A stretch of 64,000 nt of DNA from an uncultured Saprospiraceae bacterium. GTDB lineage: Bacteria; Bacteroidota; Bacteroidia; Chitinophagales; Saprospiraceae. The DNA is taken from the NCBI GenBank assembly GCA_937872385.1, contig CALMSO010000104.1, forward strand, positions 1 through 64,000, in the 5' to 3' direction. Under the pieces are notes generated by a model. The model worked only from the letters and a program-made list of their open reading frames with translations. It searched no databases and was not told where the DNA came from. Shown here piece by piece: positions 44,223 to 54,300 of the stretch; positions within the stretch are counted from its first letter, which is position 1, and the number at the start of each line of letters is the position of its first letter. A program made the translations under genes and the position numbers.

Positions 44223-46179
44223 TGTAATATTAGAGCAGAATGATTTTTTTGCCCATTACATCGAACAGTTAAGCATCGCCCCTTCAATCAAGAAGGCACT
44301 TCTATCTGCTAAACAGGGCGATTATGATTTCTATGCCATTTATCCATACTTGTTTATAGACCCTTTTGCATCATATGTAGATGCTAGTAGAGCAAAAATA
44401 CTTTCTACGTCATGCTTTCTGTACTTTAACTACTTGACTATTAATGACGCTTTGTTTGACCGTAAAGATAACGATTTATTGAAAAACTTTCAAGTTCTAA
44501 ATTTTTGCAGTGAAGAGTCCATTAAGTTACTATGTAACCTTTTTGACTCTGACTCCGTTTTTTGGGATTTATGGTACAAAAGAAAGAGCAAGTATGCTAA
44601 ATCTCTAGAAATAGAAAGAAGGGTTGAAATATCTAGTGAGCAGGAATATTTTGAATTGGCTGATTCAAAGAGTGAGATGGGCAAGGCGGCACTGGATGCA
44701 TTGTACGTTTTGTCTAACAAAGTGCCTGAGAAAGAATATAACTTTTTATTAAAATCGTATAAATATTTCTCTATTGCAAGTCAGATAGTTGACGATATTC
44801 AAGACTTCGAAGAAGATTTTTTAAATAGGCAACAAAATTTTATACTGGGTATAGCCAAAAAAGACTTATCTCTCCATAGTATTTATGTCAATACTAAAAA
44901 TTTAAAATCATATTTATATTCATCAGATTTGGCTTATACATATTATGCAAAAGCAAAAAAATACTTTCAAAAATCTTTACGATATGCTGCCAAAGGTGGA
45001 GCTAGTAGGTGGTACAAAGTAGTAGAAAAGCAAAAATTAAAAAACGATACCCGGGTTGATACTTTAATTGGGTTTAGAAAAGTCAATGAATATAAGACTA
45101 AATTAAAACAAAAAAATTTGGGCAAAATCGTAATTCTCCCAAAATACAGTGAAGTCAAAGATAGAACCATCAGAGATGGGTTAATCTCAATTTATAAAGA
45201 GCACAATTCTAATTACATAGATTTAAAACATTTAATGTATTTAAGCAGATCCGAACACTTTACATTAAAGAATACTATACTAGTAGGAGAGGTTTTTCAA
45301 ATTGCTTTAGTTACTGATATTTTAATTGACTTACAGCTTTCATTAGGTGTTGACCTTAGGTTACTCATAAATGATAATATTAAATTTATCAAAAGTAAAA
45401 GATTGAAAAAAGGTATCCGGGCATGGAACTATTTTTCGACTATAAATGAAGTTGCTCCAGACATTGATGACTTAGGTCAGATTCTTCAAGTTTTAAAAAA
45501 AACTGGAACTAATGAAAAATACATAAAACAATATTGTCTTCCTTTAATTGATTTTGCCATAGACAATTGTTTTGATTCAAATTATAGTTTTTATACTTGG
45601 TTAGTCCCTAAAAAGCATTTAAATGAAATTCAAGCTAAACAAAAACAGTTTAATACTGAAAAATGGGGGACTGGACCAGATACTGAAGTTGTTGCAAACT
45701 TCATATACTCGTTAATGCTAATAGATGGTATCACCTATAAATATGTAATTGAAAGTTCATTGAATTTTTTAATAAGCCAACAACATGCCGAAGGGTTTTG
45801 GGCTAGCAGATGGTACTATGGAAACTATTACGGCACATATGTATGTCTTAGATCCTTACTCATGCATTCAAAAGGCAATAATGTTGATTTGATTACTAAA
45901 TCTTTTCAATATATTTTAAATTCACAAAATGATGATGGTGGCTGGGGACAAGTATCAGGTAAATCAGATCCACTTAATACTGCTTTCTGTATTATTACAT
46001 TAAAATTATTAGATTGTTACAATTCTGAAACGTCAATAATGAAAGGTAAGAATTATTTAATTGAAAGTGTAAACAGTGAAAATAAATGGGAAGCTGTGAA
46101 TTTCATTAAGCCTAGAATCAATGATCCTTACAGAAGCTCGACACTGACAACAGCCTATGTGCTAAAAGCGCTCTCATAG
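44215..46179 (+). CDS. Fusion of class I isoprenoid-synthase-like and class II terpene-cyclase-like domains
   Basis: The N-terminal half (about 1-290) is helical with two Asp-rich places where polyprenyl synthases bind Mg-diphosphate: ND-xxx-D at 77-82 and DDIQD at 193-197. The C-terminal half (about 310-654) resembles the alpha-barrel of class II cyclases. It has a DxDD acid motif at D416-I-D418-D419, a 'WYYGNYYGTYV' segment (533-543) and a QW-type repeat QNDDGGWG at 571-578. Together these could make or bind a prenyl diphosphate and cyclise a terpenyl chain by protonation. The first Asp motif is weaker than DDxxD, so catalysis there is uncertain. It overlaps the preceding gene by 8 bp and ends the island operon. 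Confidence 0.72.
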   Translation: MNNVILEQNDFFAHYIEQLSIAPSIKKALLSAKQGDYDFYAIYPYLFIDPFASYVDASRAKILSTSCFLYFNYLTINDALFDRKDNDLLKNFQVLNFCSEESIKLLCNLFDSDSVFWDLWYKRKSKYAKSLEIERRVEISSEQEYFELADSKSEMGKAALDALYVLSNKVPEKEYNFLLKSYKYFSIASQIVDDIQDFEEDFLNRQQNFILGIAKKDLSLHSIYVNTKNLKSYLYSSDLAYTYYAKAKKYFQKSLRYAAKGGASRWYKVVEKQKLKNDTRVDTLIGFRKVNEYKTKLKQKNLGKIVILPKYSEVKDRTIRDGLISIYKEHNSNYIDLKHLMYLSRSEHFTLKNTILVGEVFQIALVTDILIDLQLSLGVDLRLLINDNIKFIKSKRLKKGIRAWNYFSTINEVAPDIDDLGQILQVLKKTGTNEKYIKQYCLPLIDFAIDNCFDSNYSFYTWLVPKKHLNEIQAKQKQFNTEKWGTGPDTEVVANFIYSLMLIDGITYKYVIESSLNFLISQQHAEGFWASRWYYGNYYGTYVCLRSLLMHSKGNNVDLITKSFQYILNSQNDDGGWGQVSGKSDPLNTAFCIITLKLLDCYNSETSIMKGKNYLIESVNSENKWEAVNFIKPRINDPYRSSTLTTAYVLKALS

Positions 46180-46378
46180 GTTTGATTAACAGTGCAAAAG
46201 AATTAAGACAAGAGAAGGCCGCTGGCTTGAATTTACCAAGCATAGTACAATTTAAGTAACGGGCATTGTTATTTGGAAAGGATTTTATATTTTGATAATG
46301 AGTAGTTTGTGATTTTTTACACTTAGAATAATTGTGTCCGGGTGCTTAGCACTTGCAAATTGAAACTACTCCGTTTTT

Positions 46379-46904
46379 CTTTCCAATTGACTTTGTGCTC
46401 GGATTTTACGAATTTGCAGGCACAAGCAACATGATATGAAAAGGAAACAACCCGTCACCCGTTCGCTTTGCCCAATGCTTTTTTACCATTATGGCCTTGC
46501 TGCCTTGCTTTCACTGCTCGCTTGCACTTCGTCGCACCCCGACAGTGTTGCAGCTAAAGTATTGATAACCAATAATATGCCTACCCGAGACCAACTCATG
46601 TCCAACTGGCGGCAAAACCGTCAAATCCTGATTGTCTATGCCAGTCTCAACCCGGAAACTGCGGCCCGCTACGAACAACTCGCCCAACAGATGCGGGTGC
46701 GCGCGCGCTACGCCACGCTGGAAGTGAAACCCTGCTCGGCCGTAACCCCCGAAGACTGGCGCAGCAAAGCCATCCTGCTCATCGGCACCAAGCAGTCGAA
46801 TGCGCTGCTGCAACGCATCTGGGCGAACATACCCATGCAATTAAATAACAATGCAATAGTATTTGATAATCAAACATATAGCGATCCGGCTACCATAGCT
46901 ATGC
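46379..46904 (+). repeat. 526-bp direct repeat, right copy
   Basis: It is the partner of 38971-39496. It supplies the 57-bp upstream region and first 156 codons of the intact GH113 gene, so the insertion left a full-length gene with only 57 bp of its original upstream sequence. Confidence 0.95.
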
Positions 46905-48772
46905 TATCTTTCTATCCAAATCCGTTGCACCGAAACCTGCCCCTGAGCATCGTCGCTGGCTTGAGTGATGAGGCGCTACTGCGTTTTTTAGCGTTCAAAA
47001 TGGAGGAAGGTTGGCGCATTTTTGGCTGGTCGTCGTGGAATTATGAAGTGTATCAACAACAAAAACGTTTGCTATTAGGCATGCTGCATCCTGAAACCTG
47101 GGCGGTGGACAAAAAAGTGCATTTTGATTTCAGCGGCTCGGATGCACCAGTGGCCGAAAGTGGAAATATGCAATTTATTGCACATTATAATAATGCAAAA
47201 AAATCTGATATTCAATATTTTGCAAAAGAACTAACCACTACCACCGACAGCCTGCGCCGTTTTATCAATCCTGATGCCACGCTGCCACCTATTCGATACC
47301 ACCTTTATGCTTCCGCCGAAGAAAAGGCGCTGATGCTCAACAATTCGGCCCACGCGCACGCCGATTTTGCGGCACAGGAAGTACACGCCGTTTTCAACGA
47401 AACGTATCGTTATAATCAAATCGGCAAGGAAAATGAACTGATAATCAGGCATTTATTAGGCGAGCCAAAGCTATTAGCTTTAGAACAGGGGCTGGCTATC
47501 CGCTTTGCGCCACAATGGCAATTCAAAGGCTATCGGCACTGGGCACAAGGGCTTTTTGCATCTGACAATATGCTGTCCCTCAACGATTTATTAAACAATA
47601 CAATGTTCGCACAGGAATCGCCTTTGGTCGCTGGCTGCCTCGCGGCTTCTTTCGTTGATTTTCTAATCGAACACTGGGGACAAGAAACTTTTTTGGAAAA
47701 ATACGCTACTTGGCAGCCCAATAATCTGGAAATCAATACTTTAGAAAAAAAATGGCGCATCTCGCTGGCACAATACCCGACCGTGGCAAAAAGCGCTGCG
47801 CCCGAACTGCCCTACCTCAAAGGCTTCAATTTTGCGCACGAAGGCTACGCTATTTACAACGGCTATATGTCTAAATTGGCTACCGAATCCATTGATAAAC
47901 AGGCGAATACATTACATTGTAATGCGCTATCTATTGTGCCTTATTCCTACATGGATGCACCGGACCAGCCCTCGTTCATCCCGATTGCCAATAGTGCCGG
48001 CGATGAAAATGACGAAGGCGTCATCCACTCGGCGCTGGCGGCTAAGGCGCAGGGCATGGCTGTGATGCTGAAACCCCAACTCTGGATGGGGCGTGGCCGC
48101 TGGCCGGGCGATGTTGCTATGACCACGGAAGCCGATTGGCAGCACTTTTTTGAATATTATCACCGCTGGCTGCGGCATTACACGCTACTGGCGGAAATTT
48201 GGGGCATTGAGATGGTGTGCATCGGCACCGAGTTGGTGAAAACGACCAAAACCCGCGAGCAGGATTGGCGCGCCCTCATCCGCAAACTGCGCGGTCTTTA
48301 CAGCGGCAAGTTGACCTACGCCGCCAATTGGGGCCCGGAATTTGAGCAATTGCCCTTCTGGGATGCGCTGGACTACGCGGGTGTAGATTGTTATTACCCG
48401 CTTTCTGACCAGCCCGATGCCACTAAAGCCGACCTAAACGCAGGCTTTCAAAAGGTTTTGAAAAAGTTAGAAACCGTGCAACGCAAAGCAGGCAAACCCC
48501 TGATTTTCACAGAAATAGGATTCAAAAGCGTGCAATCACCCTGGCTCAATCCGCACGAAGCAAGCGGCAATGCGCCCTACCTCGGCGAGCATCAGCGCCT
48601 ATGCTACGAAGTGGTGCTGGAAAACATCCACGACAAGCCCTGGATTCGCGGCATTTTCTGGTGGAAATACCCGTCGTATCTCGATTTTCGCGGCGCAGAA
48701 AATGACGATTTCAACCCTAACCGTAAGCCCGCCGAAGCAGTCGTGCAGCAGTGGTTTGCAAAAATGCCCTGA
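46436..48772 (+). CDS. GH113-like glycoside hydrolase lipoprotein with peptidase-MA-like N-terminal region
   Basis: The product is a lipoprotein (lipobox LLAC, Cys30) of 778 residues. The C-terminal 330 residues fit the GH113 TIM barrel, a family that includes beta-mannanases: the probable acid/base is E599 in CIGTELVKT and the nucleophile E693 in IFTEIGFKS. The middle (about 200-440) resembles a gluzincin (peptidase MA-like) fold: 'IIRHLLGEPKLLALEQGLA' sits where HExxH and the downstream Glu would be, and 'AASFVDFLIEHWG' follows. The HExxH is missing, so protease activity is unlikely. The gene is intact but its upstream region was replaced by the island. Confidence 0.82.
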   Translation: MKRKQPVTRSLCPMLFYHYGLAALLSLLACTSSHPDSVAAKVLITNNMPTRDQLMSNWRQNRQILIVYASLNPETAARYEQLAQQMRVRARYATLEVKPCSAVTPEDWRSKAILLIGTKQSNALLQRIWANIPMQLNNNAIVFDNQTYSDPATIAMLSFYPNPLHRNLPLSIVAGLSDEALLRFLAFKMEEGWRIFGWSSWNYEVYQQQKRLLLGMLHPETWAVDKKVHFDFSGSDAPVAESGNMQFIAHYNNAKKSDIQYFAKELTTTTDSLRRFINPDATLPPIRYHLYASAEEKALMLNNSAHAHADFAAQEVHAVFNETYRYNQIGKENELIIRHLLGEPKLLALEQGLAIRFAPQWQFKGYRHWAQGLFASDNMLSLNDLLNNTMFAQESPLVAGCLAASFVDFLIEHWGQETFLEKYATWQPNNLEINTLEKKWRISLAQYPTVAKSAAPELPYLKGFNFAHEGYAIYNGYMSKLATESIDKQANTLHCNALSIVPYSYMDAPDQPSFIPIANSAGDENDEGVIHSALAAKAQGMAVMLKPQLWMGRGRWPGDVAMTTEADWQHFFEYYHRWLRHYTLLAEIWGIEMVCIGTELVKTTKTREQDWRALIRKLRGLYSGKLTYAANWGPEFEQLPFWDALDYAGVDCYYPLSDQPDATKADLNAGFQKVLKKLETVQRKAGKPLIFTEIGFKSVQSPWLNPHEASGNAPYLGEHQRLCYEVVLENIHDKPWIRGIFWWKYPSYLDFRGAENDDFNPNRKPAEAVVQQWFAKMP

Positions 48773-48915
48773 AATTGTATCTTCGTGTGCGTTTTTGGGA
48801 GGTTATGGTATAACGATGTAATGACTATAATACTTTGATTAACTTTTTGATGAAACAAATTTTATTAAAACACGCATAATCAGTTTTTTGCGTAACGAAA
48901 AGCGCTATACAAATT

Positions 48916-49452
48916 ATGATATTAAGCGATAAAAAAATCCTGGAAGCTATTGAGCAGGGCGAGATTGTAATTGAACCTTTCAATCGGGAATATTTAGGTA
49001 CGAACAGTTATGATGTACACCTTGGTAAATGGCTGGCGGTGTATAAAGATGCGGTGTTAGATGCGCGCCGACATAATGAAATCGAGCATTTTATGATACC
49101 AGATGAGGGATATATTTTACAACCAAATAAACTATACCTCGGCGTCACGGAAGAATACACCGAAACCCACGCTACGGTACCTTTTTTAGAAGGCAAATCG
49201 AGTGTAGGGCGCTTGGGTATTGACATTCACGCCACTGCTGGCAAAGGCGACGTAGGTTTTTGCAATCACTGGACGCTCGAAATTTCGGTGAGTATGCCGG
49301 TGCGCATTTATGCCGGAATGCCCATTGGGCAGCTTATTTACTTCCGAGTGGACGGCGATATTGAAAATTATTACAACAAAAAACAAAGCGCTAAATATAA
49401 TCAGCGTACCGACAAACCCGTGGAAAGTATGATGTGGAGAAATCGCTTTTAA
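48916..49452 (+). CDS. dcd: dCTP deaminase
   Basis: This enzyme converts dCTP to dUTP (or, in bifunctional forms, to dUMP) for thymidylate synthesis. The 178 residues align with the trimeric dUTPase-like fold: 'NSYDVHLGKWL', the phosphate-binding 'EGKSSVGRLGI', and 'HWTLEISV' carrying the catalytic glutamate. Length is normal. The next gene starts 25 bp downstream on the same strand. Confidence 0.93.
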   Translation: MILSDKKILEAIEQGEIVIEPFNREYLGTNSYDVHLGKWLAVYKDAVLDARRHNEIEHFMIPDEGYILQPNKLYLGVTEEYTETHATVPFLEGKSSVGRLGIDIHATAGKGDVGFCNHWTLEISVSMPVRIYAGMPIGQLIYFRVDGDIENYYNKKQSAKYNQRTDKPVESMMWRNRF

Positions 49453-49477
49453 AAAGTTTTGTTATATTTGTTATTAA

Positions 49478-50695
49478 ATGAATTCTGGCATGAAAATCGA
49501 AAGTATTCGCCTGAAAAATTATAAAACTTTTGCTGACTTGCAGTTAGACCGCCTTCCGACGCTGGCCGTTTTTGTAGGTGCTAATGGGGTAGGAAAAAGT
49601 ACGCTATTTGATATATTCGGTTTTCTAAGTGATGCCCTGAATAATAATATCCGGCAGGCTTTGCAAAAACGAGGTGGATTTCGGGAAGTTATTTCCAGAG
49701 GACAAACGGGAATGATAGAAATAGAATTAAAGTTTCGTCTCAATATTGCTAATAAGAATAGGCTCGTTACTTATTTATTAGAAATTGGCGAAAAAAATCG
49801 TCAAGTTTTTATTCATCGTGAGATTTTACGTTATAAACGAAGTAACTATGGCTCACCGTTTCATTTTCTCGATTTTTCCGATGGAAAAGGCTATGCGATT
49901 TCCAATGAAGAAGATTTTGCTAAAAAAGATGAAGAACTGACCCGTGAAGAACAAATATTAGCATCACCAGATATACTGGCAATCAAGGGATTAGGGCAAT
50001 TTGAGCGCTTTCGGGCCGCGAGTGCTTTCCGCAATTTTATAGAAAGCTGGCAGTTATTTGATTTTCATATCACAGAGGCGCGCCCCAGCCAAGAGGTAGG
50101 CTACGCGGAGCATTTGTCCGCTACAGGGCATAATTTGGCTTTAGTAGCCCAATATATGTTTGAAAACCATCGAGATATTTTTGAGCAGGTATTACAAAAA
50201 ATGAAAGGGCGTGTGCCAGGTGTAACCGATGTAAAAGCAGCAGAAACAGAGGATGGACGCATTATTTTAAAATTTCAGGACGGCACATTTAAAGACCCCT
50301 TCATCGCCCGTTATGTATCGGATGGCACCATTAAGATGTTTGCTTACCTTCTTTTGTTGTTTGATCCGCGCCCGCACCCTTTACTTTGCGTAGAAGAGCC
50401 TGAAAATCAATTATATCCAACTTTATTGCCAGAATTATTGGAAGAATTCAGAATGTATGCCGAGCGGGGTGGGCAAGTATTCATTTCAACGCATTCGCCT
50501 GATTTGCTTAATGCGGCCCATCTGGATGAAGTATTCTGGATAATAAAAGAACATGGATTTTCCAAAGTAAAAAGAGCAAGCGAAGATGCACTTGTCGCCA
50601 GTCTTTTTAGAGAAGGCAACGCTCTTGGCTATCTCTGGAAGCAGGATTACTTTCAAGGCAGCGACCCCCATCAATCTTTACATTTGGCCCCATGA
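49478..50695 (+). CDS. OLD/RecF-like AAA ATPase (AAA_21 type)
   Basis: This 405-residue ATPase of the ABC/SMC-related class has 'IRLKNYKTF' at the start, Walker A GANGVGKST (34-42), and Walker B LLCVEEPENQLYP (about 305-317) followed by the switch 'STHSPDLLNAA'. The coiled-coil insertion is short. Such ATPases pair with small nuclease-like partners in anti-phage and DNA-repair systems. Here the next gene, DUF4276, overlaps by 4 bp (ATGA), a standard coupled pair. MKIES (49490) is an alternative start to MNSG. Confidence 0.88.
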   Translation: MNSGMKIESIRLKNYKTFADLQLDRLPTLAVFVGANGVGKSTLFDIFGFLSDALNNNIRQALQKRGGFREVISRGQTGMIEIELKFRLNIANKNRLVTYLLEIGEKNRQVFIHREILRYKRSNYGSPFHFLDFSDGKGYAISNEEDFAKKDEELTREEQILASPDILAIKGLGQFERFRAASAFRNFIESWQLFDFHITEARPSQEVGYAEHLSATGHNLALVAQYMFENHRDIFEQVLQKMKGRVPGVTDVKAAETEDGRIILKFQDGTFKDPFIARYVSDGTIKMFAYLLLLFDPRPHPLLCVEEPENQLYPTLLPELLEEFRMYAERGGQVFISTHSPDLLNAAHLDEVFWIIKEHGFSKVKRASEDALVASLFREGNALGYLWKQDYFQGSDPHQSLHLAP

Positions 50696-51287
50696 GTGAT
50701 GTAACTTTGCCAATAGAAAATGTGCAGGTGGAGATTTTAGTGGAAGAGCGCTCTATGAAAAATGTGCTCGACATTATATTGCCTCAGGTGTTGCCCACAG
50801 GGTATCAGCTTGGTGTCAATTGCTTCATTCGCCCACACGAGGGCAAGCAAGATTTGCAAAAACAGATTCCTGGCAAGTTGCGTGCCTATCAAAACATGAG
50901 TAAAAGCTTTAAAGTTCTTATTGTTCAGGATCAAGACAGTAATGATTGTGTAGCGCTGAAAAGCAAGTTGATAAAGTTAGTTGCGCCCTACACTGATGTA
51001 ACAACCGTGGTACGAATAGCCTGCCGAGAACTGGAAGCCTGGTATCTGGGCGATATGGCGGCTTTAGAGAAGGTATATCCCAAATTTAAGGCGCCAAAAT
51101 ATGCCTCGCGCGCCATTTTTAGAAACCCTGATGCTGTAATGAACCCTGCTGCCGAATTAAAAAAATTATTCCTACCTTTCAAAAAATACAGGCTTCTACT
51201 CAAGTGCCCCATTATATGACCTTAGATATTAATAAATCTTCGAGCTTCAAACATTTACTCAATGGTCTCACCAAATTATTGGGCTGA
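50692..51287 (+). pseudogene. DUF4276 (TOPRIM-like) protein, frameshifted near its end
   Basis: The frame runs 50692-51219 with the DUF4276 pattern: an early acidic motif (ILVEERS), 'QDQDSND', and 'ACRELEAWYLGD'. After 'AAELKK' it leaves the family pattern and stops. Reading with one more A in the run of seven As near 51159-51165 restores 'IIPTFQKIQAS' and 'INKSSSFKHLLNGLTKLLG' to a TGA at 51285-51287, as family members end. So there is a one-base deletion: a true mutation, phase variation at the A-run, or a sequencing error. It pairs with the ATPase as a possible nuclease partner. Confidence 0.8.
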
Positions 51288-51302
51288 AGTAAATAACTAC
51301 CC

Positions 51303-54300
51303 TCAAAAACCATTTTGCTTTGCTGCGCGGGTGTCCTTGCGTAAGCTGCGCCAAAACTCACCGAAAGAATCAAATTCCTTACGAAAACTAAGCCCGGTAC
51401 CTACTTGCAAGCGCTGTCCGCCGATGTCGGGCTGGAGCCTTTGATATACGCGGAGTTTGAGGCTTCTGTCCTTGCTGATAATGTATTCAATGACCACATC
51501 ATTACCCACGAAAGTGCCAGCCGTAGCAGCATTGCGCACGTTGGTACCGATATCCACATTACCACCCAGCAATACCGTGAGTCGGTCGTTAAAAAAGTTT
51601 TGCCGAAGCTGTACTTCAAATTCATCACCTCGTGTAAAGGCTTGGTCATTGCCCAAATCCACATTCTGATACTGGCTATAAGCAATATCAAAATCAATAC
51701 CCGATAGCACCCGGCCATCAGCAATAAATTCAGAAAATAATTCTGTAAGTAGTAATGATAACTGATTGGAAACAAATTCACTAACGGTATTATACAAAAT
51801 TTCGCTGCCCTGCAATGCTACATTCGCTGGCAAAAACTGCCCCACTACAATCAAGCCAAAAACCTGCCGATTTAGTTCATTTTGATCGCGGCGTAGCAGA
51901 TTCATCTTACTGTCGGCATAAGCTTTAAGCTGGCCCACTAAAGCTGGGAAAACAATATCAAAGTTAATCATTGGGCGCATCAGCTCACCGCGCAAATCCA
52001 TGATCAAGCCTACTTGAGTAGATTTACTGGCATCATTTTTAATTTGAGCACTGGTATTTACTAAATATTCCTGAATAAAATTAGCTACTGATGTACTTAG
52101 CCCACGATATTCCGCTTCAATATTAATTTGTGCGCCAAAGGGATCGCCGGTCCATTGTATATAACCACCTTCGCGTACCGTAAATTTTTTATTCACTACA
52201 TTATACAATGTAAAAAGATATTCACCTCTGCCGATGGCATAATCACCAAACATTTGAAAATCGCCATTGCGCGGCGTAAGCACCCGAAGATTGCCCCGAC
52301 CCGAGCCCTTCAAAATATCACCCGTTTGCTCATTAAACACTAATTCTACCTCTGCTTCGTCCCGAATGCCCAAATTCATTTCAAGGCTGACGCCGGTTGG
52401 GTTGCTCAAATCTTCCTTTTTTTCTGCTTCAAGGTACTGGCGGCGTTTGTCCACAAATTTAACAAACTTCAACTCGGTAGCTTCTTTATCCGAAGAAATA
52501 GGTATAATAATGCGCGTGCTATCGCCCACCGTAGCGTTGATGTAAACATCAATCTGGTTGAAAGGGCCGCTAAACCGTACATCGCCCATGCCGAGTGCAT
52601 GCCCGTAGAAAAGTTTATTATCGCCTTTTTTCGTATCAAGCGCCAAAAAACGCTGGGTGCGCAGCCGGGCGTCAAGTCCAAAATCCCGTAAATAACGATG
52701 CCGGATACCCCCGGATACGGTAGCCGAATGTCCATATTTATCACGTAAAGTAACGCCGGATGCATCAAACAAAAAGTTATTTACATTTATTTTACTATTG
52801 GTAAATGAATAAGTGGTTTTTAAATAATCAATTGTTACACTACCATCATTAATGGTAATTTGTCCTGAAGTATTGGGCTGTTCGGGTGGGCCAGTGAAGC
52901 GGAGCGCTCCATTTATCTCCCCTACTGTATTTGATATTACATCGCCAATAAAATACTCTGCTATTCTGAGCGGATATTTAGCAATATTCACTTCGAAATC
53001 AAAATAGCCGCGCGCTTGCTCAAGTGGATTGCCTCGCCCTCTGGGCGTTTCTAAGTCACCAAGGTTATAAAAACCCTTTGCTGAAAGCGTTTTATCACCA
53101 TCAATAATATTTAGTTCGCCGTTTAGTACTTCTTTCAGATTGGGAGCAGTAGCTACTAAACGTAATTGACCAAAATAATCTTTATTAATTTTGAATGAAT
53201 CTGCCACAACAGAAGCGCGAATTTCGGTCATTTCAAATACATTACCAATGGCTACCGCGGCATTAAATTGCCCAGTAAAATCCAGCGGTTTGTAATCCCA
53301 GATGGTATTAATAAAATCGAAATCGAAGTTGGAAATACGTGCTCGGCCGCCTCGCCTACCAATGTTTTCAATAGTGATAGCGCGGCCTTGGTGTGTAAGC
53401 GTAAAATTATTGGCTGTAAAATAATTTTTACCAAAAGTAATGACATTGGTAGAATCAATTAACCAAGGCATTTCCAATATTACAAGATTGGTGGGTTTGA
53501 TACGCACTTCAAAAAGCGTACTATCTTGAGGATAAAAGAATCCTTCGACATTTAGCTTGTCAAGATAGCTCGTTGAATAATAATTAATACCAAATTCGAG
53601 TGTATCACGCCGCAAGTCGCTGATAATAACAATAGGATCAAGCTGCTGTTTTTCATTTAGTATTGTATTGCTTATAGCGAGGTCCACCGAGCCTTTGTCG
53701 CCGAGGGTTCTCAATGTAAAGGCAATATCATTAAAATAAATATCATTGTACTCTAAGGTGGGTAAATCTACTTTTACTAATAGGGAATCGTTTGCACTTT
53801 TATAATATCCATCGAGCTTAAGGTCTTTGATTGTGCCTAATTTTTCATCCAAAATATGCATCAAGTTTTTGGAATCTTTAATCAATACATTATATGTGTA
53901 ATCACTTTTTGTCAAGGTTTTATCCTTCGTTTTGATATTTAAGCGATTCCAGAAGGCAGTATAATTTCGTTTGAAATAACTGGTTATAATATCAGGGATT
54001 TGTTCAATATCAAATACACCAGCAATGAGGGCTTGCATTATATCGGATTCGATGCGAAACACCTTTTTACCGTCGGGCGCAAAGATGGAATTGGCTTCGA
54101 GATGCGCGATGCGGGAAGTATCTTTTTGATTGTGGATGAGGGTAATTTGGTCGAGTACAATGGCTCCCTCCACCTGCGAGAGGCGGTCGTTGCGCAGGTT
54201 GATGTCGGCATCCACCGCGAGGACAAGATCTTTTTTAATAAGATTGAGTTTTTTCAAATCGAGTTTTCGTACTGTCGCTTGGAAATCAAAAACCGGCACG

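Larger units (their letters stand above)
39497..46378 (+). mobile_element. AT-rich genomic island, candidate RiPP/terpenoid cluster
   Basis: The segment between the two repeats is strongly AT-rich: 40501-40560 has 17 G+C of 60, while host sequence at 38101-38160 has 39 of 60. All genes point right and are closely packed. No integrase, transposase, inverted repeat or tRNA target is visible, so the mobility mechanism is unknown. The repeat arrangement fits integration by a single crossover at a shared gene fragment, or a large duplication made on insertion. The last 199 bases (46180-46378) hold nothing I recognise. Confidence 0.75.

Noticed and set aside
39497..46378. Insertion sequence or integrase-driven element
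   Set aside because: No transposase, integrase, terminal inverted repeats or short target duplication could be found at either edge.
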